DNA of 64,000 bases from Sclerodactyla briareus (Eukaryota; Echinodermata; Holothuroidea; Dendrochirotida; Sclerodactylidae), in contig JAODTK010004409.1 in the NCBI GenBank assembly GCA_026419785.1, positions 1-64,000 on the forward strand, read 5' to 3'. How positions within the stretch are numbered: the stretch's first letter is position 1; every line of letters starts with the position of its first letter. Made by a program: the position numbers and the translations under genes. The notes under the pieces are model-generated. The model did not search any database. It saw nothing but the letters and a program-made list of their open reading frames with translations, and was not told the DNA's origin. This document shows, one piece after another, positions 59,148-64,000 of the stretch.

Positions 59148-59367
59148 CCCATAACAAGACCCGGTCGTTCATATACAAAGGGGGTAACAACGGACTCTAC
59201 GAAGCGGTTTATCATGGGGTCCCATTGATCGTGATGCCGGTGTATATAGATCAGCCCGAGGTAGCGCAGATTGTGGTCGAGAAGGAGATAGGTGTAAGGA
59301 TTGCGGTATCCGAGGTAACCAGCGATATCATTGCTCGGAAAATCGAGGAGGTTTTGACGAATGACAG
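59148..59367 (+). CDS. UGT exon 3 (UGT signature)
   Basis: Carries most of the UGT signature: HNKTRSFIY-K-GGNNGLYEAVYHG, VPLIVMPVYIDQPE and VEKEIGVRI..VTSDIIARKIEEVL. Exon 2 ends in phase 1 and this exon supplies the next two bases, giving WVPQNDLL-A-HNKTR. D-Q (of DQPE) is the pair that contacts the sugar in this family. The usual His of T/S-H-(G/A)G, which contacts the donor phosphate, is Lys here (codon AAG). The exon ends AC-AG|GTGAGT in phase 2. The next exon, with the rest of the domain, the transmembrane anchor and the basic tail, was not found to the window's end. Confidence 0.9.
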
Positions 59368-59793
59368 GTGAGTCCCGTCGTCTTCTTCAGTCAATCGTTG
59401 ATTCTGAACAGTAACGCGGCGGGCGTATTGGTGCGTGCATATGTTGCCGAGAGTAAGTGTTACAAGTGCTGGCCAAGGTAAGTTAGTTGTTACGTGTCAA
59501 AACAAGCGGGTCCTGAATAAATTCGAAACAACCTGTATCATGCTAGTTCGATTCACCCATGCATATTCTGTAGCATTTGGGTGACCATATTGCGTTCTTA
59601 CCGAGAATATGATAATTTCCCGTTTGAAGCCACAAAATAAATTTCAATCAAGTATATACTATGAGAAAATGGCGGCCAGGGATGGCGGTCCGGGCCTCCC
59701 ATCGCAACACACGCGCGGGCCCGTTCACAATGTAGTTTTGTTTTGGCCTGGGACCTGACATTGAAAGAATGAAGGTTCCAGCCTCTGAGCATA

Positions 59794-59937
59794 ATGCCTA
59801 GTCGAGTTTCCATTTTCACTTTTGAGAAATTTGAGGAATTCATTACGTCACGGGGGGATATTGCAAAAGCAGCTCGAAGACTCTACAGAGTAAATGCTGC
59901 TAAGACGAGAAGTGGTTCCACGTGGAAAAAGAGATAA
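59794..59937 (+). CDS. Short doublecortin-like frame
   Basis: A 47-codon frame begins M-P-S-R-V-S-I-F and reads FEKFEEFITSRGDIA, then KAARRLYRVNAAK. The spacing F..(L/F)..(V/I)(T)..-(10)-A.RRLY...(G) resembles the centre of doublecortin (DCX) domains, which bind microtubules. The domain is incomplete: the N-terminal NGD strand and the closing GG.YVA strand are not seen. It could be an exon of another gene or a chance match. It sits 426 bases after UGT exon 3. Confidence 0.25.
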   Translation: MPSRVSIFTFEKFEEFITSRGDIAKAARRLYRVNAAKTRSGSTWKKR

Positions 59938-60500
59938 CCTTTTAATTGATTATCTTGGGAACAACTTTGTTGAGTTTTCTATGTTGAGGTTCAATAGAAA
60001 TTACCTGAAGTCAAATAAACTTCACATGACCATTGAGCAACGAGATAGAGATGAACCACCCGTCCCCCCCCCCCCTCCCCCACGAACTGAAGAAGGACAA
60101 ATAACAGTATAGGGTGTTTTGTCGCTTAACCAGAGGAAACAGTTAGAGTTTGGGGGGAAGCGACCGTAAATAATATCGCAAGGCTCTGCGTTTTTAGTAT
60201 TATTGTATCTCATGTATCACGTGCTATCATACAGAACAAATGTGTAAACTCTCTCGATATCATTTAGTTATATTGAAATGGTGAGAGCAAACATGCTAAT
60301 AAATCATTGAAGTGATGAAATAACTATAGTGGAAATGAACTGTCAGGCTAGGATGTCCGTACGTGCGACTGCGGGAGCGGCATGAGGGTGTAAAGGCAGA
60401 TGGGAGGAGAAGGGTGAGTCTTTGTCTTTTTCATTTGATTCGAATTTTACGGCTAGGGAGCCGAATAAGCGCAGCAAGGAAACAAGCTTGACTCTGCCTG
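59938..60500. other. No recognisable gene
   Basis: A frame to 60112 ends in a proline run caused by a C-run. Nothing else was recognised. Confidence 0.35.
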
Positions 60501-60805
60501 TTAATGGCAGTACCGTGCTACCGTGGTACCGTGGTACCTGATAGCCGACGGCGAGGTCCAATATGGTGAATCGAAGAATCAACAGTAACTGATTACTCAG
60601 GAAACAATATGAGGTGCATGTTAATCATATGAACACATTAGAAAAATATACGGATGTTCACGAATGTTACATATTAGGAGCATCCGTGCTATAATCACGG
60701 GTACCTATTGTTAACCTGTGAGGAAAAGGCGTTACTGATGGAAACGAACACCCCCCCCCCCCCCCCCCCCATAACAAAATACTGCAGCCGGGCGATTTGT
60801 AGCTC
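60501..60805 (+). repeat. 305-bp direct duplication, copy 1
   Basis: Nearly identical to 61013-61312, 513 bases away. It starts at TGGCAGTACCGTGCTACC and ends at GGGCGATTTGTAGCTC. It contains GTGGTACCGTGGTACC and a 20-base C-run (60751-60770) that is 14 bases long in the other copy. High identity points to a recent duplication. Confidence 0.9.
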
Positions 60806-61012
60806 ATTCATTTCCCTTGGGAAATTCCAACTTTGCATTATATTATTAGTCAGTGCGAGAGGATTGATTGTAGTGGGATCATAGTATAATACTGAGGGAC
60901 CGCAAATATGCGCCAACCATCATCGCGAACCGTTCCTGCGGCTGTCTCCAACCCACCTTTATCGCATTAGTTCGAACACTTTCAACAGTGTGAATCTGGC
61001 CTTGAATCTGCA

Positions 61013-61312
61013 TGGTAATGCAGTACCGTGCTACCGTGGTACCGTGGTACCTGATAGCTGACGGCGAGGTCTAATATGGTGAATCGAAGAATCAACAGTA
61101 ACTGATTACTCAGGAAACAATATGAGGTGCATGTTAATCATATGAACACATTAGAAAAATATACGGATGTTCACGAATGTTACATATTAGGAGCATCCGT
61201 GCTATAATCACGGGTACCTATTGTTAACCTGTGAGGAAAAGGCGTTACTGATGGAAACGAACACCCCCCCCCCCCCCATAACAAAATACTGCAGCCGGGC
61301 GATTTGTAGCTC
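61013..61312 (+). repeat. 305-bp direct duplication, copy 2
   Basis: Second copy; it differs from the first by a few substitutions (e.g. CCGACGG/CTGACGG) and C-run length. The 207 bases between the copies are not duplicated. Confidence 0.9.
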
Positions 61313-62214
61313 CCAAAACAACACTTTTTTGTTCGCCCCAGAGCCGGGCGTAGGACGAAGTCTCTTGTTGACTATTCAATCGAATGGTAGCAGAATTGAA
61401 AGCTGATTACGATGTCTAAGCCACTTTTTTGTATCAGTCAAGTTTAAATTAAGAAAAGTAAAAATCTAGTCTATACACCTCTGCCTAAAGCTGAACACAC
61501 TACCCCCACACACAGACCCCCCCCCCCCCCAAACTAGCACACTATTGCCGGACACTGCGCGCATACGCACTTGCCACATCCAAAGCCAGCACAGCCAGCT
61601 GATTGTACCAGTCTGAGAGACACTGACTTGCCGGCGTCTGTGGAGACTAGAACCATAATAAACCATTTTAGCAAAATTCGCTCATAAAATTAAAGTATTT
61701 ACCCCATAAAACCTAGAAGAACCGAAATCAAGATCAGTTGACTCACAAGAAACAGAAGGCGCGTATCCAGGGGGCTTTGGGGGCGCGCGCCCCCGGGTAA
61801 GGGAAGGAGAGAAAAAAGAAAAAGGGGAGGAAAGAAGAAAGAGGGACTAGTTTTAAATCAATGTGGGTGCCATGTTTGGACATAGAGAGTACATGATAAT
61901 ATATAGGGAGAAGACAAATCCGGAGGGTTGAACATTTAGACGTGACGTAGAACGCTAATTGCACGACTACACAGTGGGAAATCGTATACAAACGAATTGA
62001 ATTACTTCGAATGCATTGGTAGTACCCAGGCTGCCAGGGGGCCTGGCATTTTGGGTGAATCCGGTCGCATGTCATTCTATTTTTCTTTCTGTCTCTTAAC
62101 TACCTAATTGCCTTTTTTTTTGTTCTAGGAGCTTGGATAGGAAGAGAGTTTGCATGACACCTAACAATTACTTAAAAGTGTTCTATGGATCGGTTTGACT
62201 TCTTTCGAGTCGGG
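61313..62214. other. No recognisable gene; G-rich element word
   Basis: Near 61757 CGCGTATCCAGGGGGCTTTGGGGGCGCGCGCCCCCGGG resembles the G-rich termini noted at 47186. C-run at 61519-61530. No UGT last exon was recognised. Confidence 0.4.
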
Positions 62215-62535
62215 AGGTATTTAGGGGAGTTATTTCAGAGGTGGCAGAACTCATTCGCGATCGTCAACTGTGCTACTTTGGGCATATGACGCGCCTCCCG
62301 GCGGACGATCCTGCCCACCGTGGCCTGCGTGGCGGGTAGGGCCCGGCCAAGGGGACGCTCCGTAGCTCAATGTTGTGCAGCTCAACCAGTGATCTTAAGG
62401 AGTTGAAGGGGTGGGTGGGCCAGGCCTGGTCAGCTTGCCCAGAGGAAGACAGGTGCTTGGAAGCAGCGAGTAGAGGGAGACGAGTCGATGGTATACGTCC
62501 GGGAATTTGCTCCAGGAGGCGTGAGTGATGGAGAG
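62215..62535 (+). mobile_element. LINE ORF2 C-terminal tail
   Basis: Reads VAELIRDRQL, YFGHMTRLPADDPAHR, ARPRGR-like, LCSSTSDLKEL and SACPEDRC..EAASRGRR. This is the 'R.R.L..FGH..R......RGR....W' ending typical of non-LTR (RTE/CR1-type) ORF2 proteins. Several frame changes; only the end of the element remains. Confidence 0.75.
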
Positions 62536-62580
62536 TAGGGGACGAGGTGAGTGAGAGGGGGAATGAGTGATTATTTCGAA

Positions 62581-62845
62581 GAAGGCAGAGGTGTCACCGT
62601 CGTGCAAACCTTGGCGGACTTGGATGATATGCAATGGCGTCAGCAGACGTCTCGTCCTGGGGGACGTATCGTTGCTCCGACTTTGGCCAGAACGTTTTGG
62701 CCAGAATGTTCGGAGAAGGCAGAGGTGTCACCGTCGTGCAAACCTTGGCGGACTTGGATGATATGCAATGGCGTCAGCAGACGTCTCGTCCTGGGGGACG
62801 TATCGTTGCTCCGACTTTGGCCAGAACGTTTTGGCGAGAATGTTT
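62581..62845 (+). repeat. 134-bp tandem duplication
   Basis: Two almost identical units starting GAAGGCAGAGGTGTCACC at 62581 and 62715. Because 134 is not a multiple of three, the through-running frame reads the second unit in another register. Short GC-rich unit; origin unknown. Confidence 0.92.
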
Positions 62846-62910
62846 AACAATTGCTGCGCCGTACTACCATTGTTTTTCCAGATTTCCGAGCACACCTGAA
62901 AAATTCAGGA

Positions 62911-63533
62911 TCCCAGCAAAAATTTAGAACATTGAGCTAGCTTTAGCTCTACTGTTCCAACCATGATATGAACGTCATGCCATAGACAAGGAACTTCCGA
63001 GTGTAGTTCCCCAGAGAAAACACGCGTTGAAAATCCAAGCAGTCCGATAGCCTAGGCTACTGCATTTCAAAATTGCGCGTGATTGAGAGAGGAAGAAAAG
63101 GACAAGAGGCTGAAGGGTTTAGTAATCCAAAAGAAGTTGATTGTAGTTTCCAAGGTCAATAAGAATGTTGTTGTGTATTTTCACCTCACAGATATGTATA
63201 AGCTAGCCAATGAGGCAGAAACTTCAGAATCCCAGCAAAAATTTAAAGCATGAGCTAGCTTTAGCTCTACTGTTCCAACCATGATATGAACGTCTGCCAT
63301 AGACAAGGAACTTCCGAGTGTAGTTCCCCAGAGAAAACACGCGTTGAAAATCCAAGCAGTCCGATAGCCTAGGCTACTGCATTTCAAAATTGCGCGTGAT
63401 TGAGAGAGGAAGAAAAGGACAAGAGGCTGAAGGGTTAAGTAATCCAAAAGAAGTTGATTGTAGTTTCCAAGGTCAATAAGAATGTTGTTGTGTATTTTCA
63501 CCTCACAGATATGTATAACCTAGCCATGAGGCG
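62911..63533 (+). repeat. ~319-bp tandem duplication
   Basis: TCCCAGCAAAAATTTA begins copies at 62911 and 63230 (spacing 319). Identity by eye is very high from GAGCTAGCTTTAGCTC to TATGTATAA.CTAGCCA. The few differences are single-base gaps such as GTCATGCC/GTCTGCC. Non-coding; recent duplication or assembly artefact. Confidence 0.92.
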
Positions 63534-64000
63534 AAATTTCCCATCGAGGCTTGCGGAGATGTCGGGAGACGGGAGAGCAACGGAACGAACTCCACCACTA
63601 GTATTACGCGCGAAGCACAAACATTGTACACTTTCTAAACGTGCATTCGAGGCAAATTTGGCACAAGTACTGCCTTTCTTGTCATTAAAAGCAACAAAAT
63701 TAGCAGGTCTAGATCGAACTGGTAGTCGAATACTGACTGCAGAATATTTCTTCCGAAAATCACAAATATCATTTGGGGGGCACACGGAGGGCACGTGGTT
63801 TTCTACGTGCCCCCACCCCCCCCCCCCTCTTGGCGACGCCAGTCAGATATGCTCGTAATGTTAGTTTTTCGAATTATATTCAATAATATGCGGGTTCACT
63901 AATTCATTTTCTTGCGGCACCAGGGACCCCAGCGGAGCGCCCTGGTGCACGCCTCCACTACTCAGGCTGTTGGGATCAAATCGAGAACCTGAGATTCCTG
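63534..64000. other. Unassigned end of window
   Basis: A plus-strand frame of 134 codons (63454-63858) starts inside the duplicated unit and ends in a C-run; no domain. Nothing else was recognised. Confidence 0.35.

Noticed and set aside
62148..62200. Possible last UGT exon after TTTTTTTTGTTCTAG at 62128-62149
   Set aside because: The phase fits exon 3, but the peptide (SLDRKRVCMTPNNY..) has no similarity to the UGT end, no transmembrane helix, and stops after about 20 codons.
1..64000. CRISPR arrays, prokaryotic promoters, phage genes or LTR retrovirus genes
   Set aside because: No regularly spaced identical short repeats, no gag/protease/integrase motifs and no long terminal direct repeats were found; all tandem repeats seen have long or irregular units.

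Overview
The window is eukaryotic, animal genomic DNA. It holds spliced genes with GT..AG introns, tRNA-like SINE heads, several non-LTR retrotransposons, TA and ATA microsatellites, and many (C)n/(G)n runs. No operons, prokaryotic genes or CRISPR arrays are visible. The gene families and the repeat style (GC-rich hairpin repeats, AGGTCA-bearing repeats, poly-C tracts) suggest a marine invertebrate deuterostome, perhaps an echinoderm such as a sea cucumber; that placement is inference. Almost every recognisable coding stretch is broken by single-base indels. This looks partly like transposon decay and partly like uncorrected long-read assembly errors, because even a gene with intact splice sites and phases is affected.

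Two host genes are well supported. A UDP-glucuronosyl/glycosyltransferase (UGT) lies on the plus strand with exons at 51187-52035, 53240-53462 and 59148-59367; its last, membrane-anchor exon was not found. A C-type lectin-domain gene lies on the minus strand, with the first half of the domain at 16168-16300 and the second half, with a QPD sugar-binding motif and stop codon, at 14955-15170. Weaker candidate exons are at 2663-3178, 13092-13282 (minus), 26413-26526 and 59794-59937 (doublecortin-like).

The rest is mainly mobile and repetitive DNA. From the left: a LINE RT remnant (1.3-2.4 kb); a decayed near-complete CR1/L2-like LINE with esterase, endonuclease and RT regions (8.2-11.7 kb); SINE pieces near 12.5-13 kb; a degenerate tandem array with GC hairpins (17.3-18.5 kb); two more LINE tails (18.6-20.5 kb); and a SINE (20.7-21.05 kb). 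A dispersed repeat family of about 1.3 kb, here called Rep-A, occupies 22.1-25.5 kb and recurs elsewhere.

A very large inverted repeat (24.4-27.45 kb against 35.34-37.97 kb) encloses about 7.9 kb. Inside it are a tandem array of ~190-bp units and a ~1-kb near-perfect palindromic MITE (29.3-30.3 kb). One arm carries three tandem ~330-bp units, whose last copy ends in a splice acceptor next to an exon-like stretch. The right part (38-64 kb) holds scattered MITE-like repeats, LINE tails (50.1-50.9, 55.3-55.6, 56.7-57.7, 62.2-62.5 kb), the UGT gene, and a cluster of recent-looking duplications at 60.5-63.5 kb.
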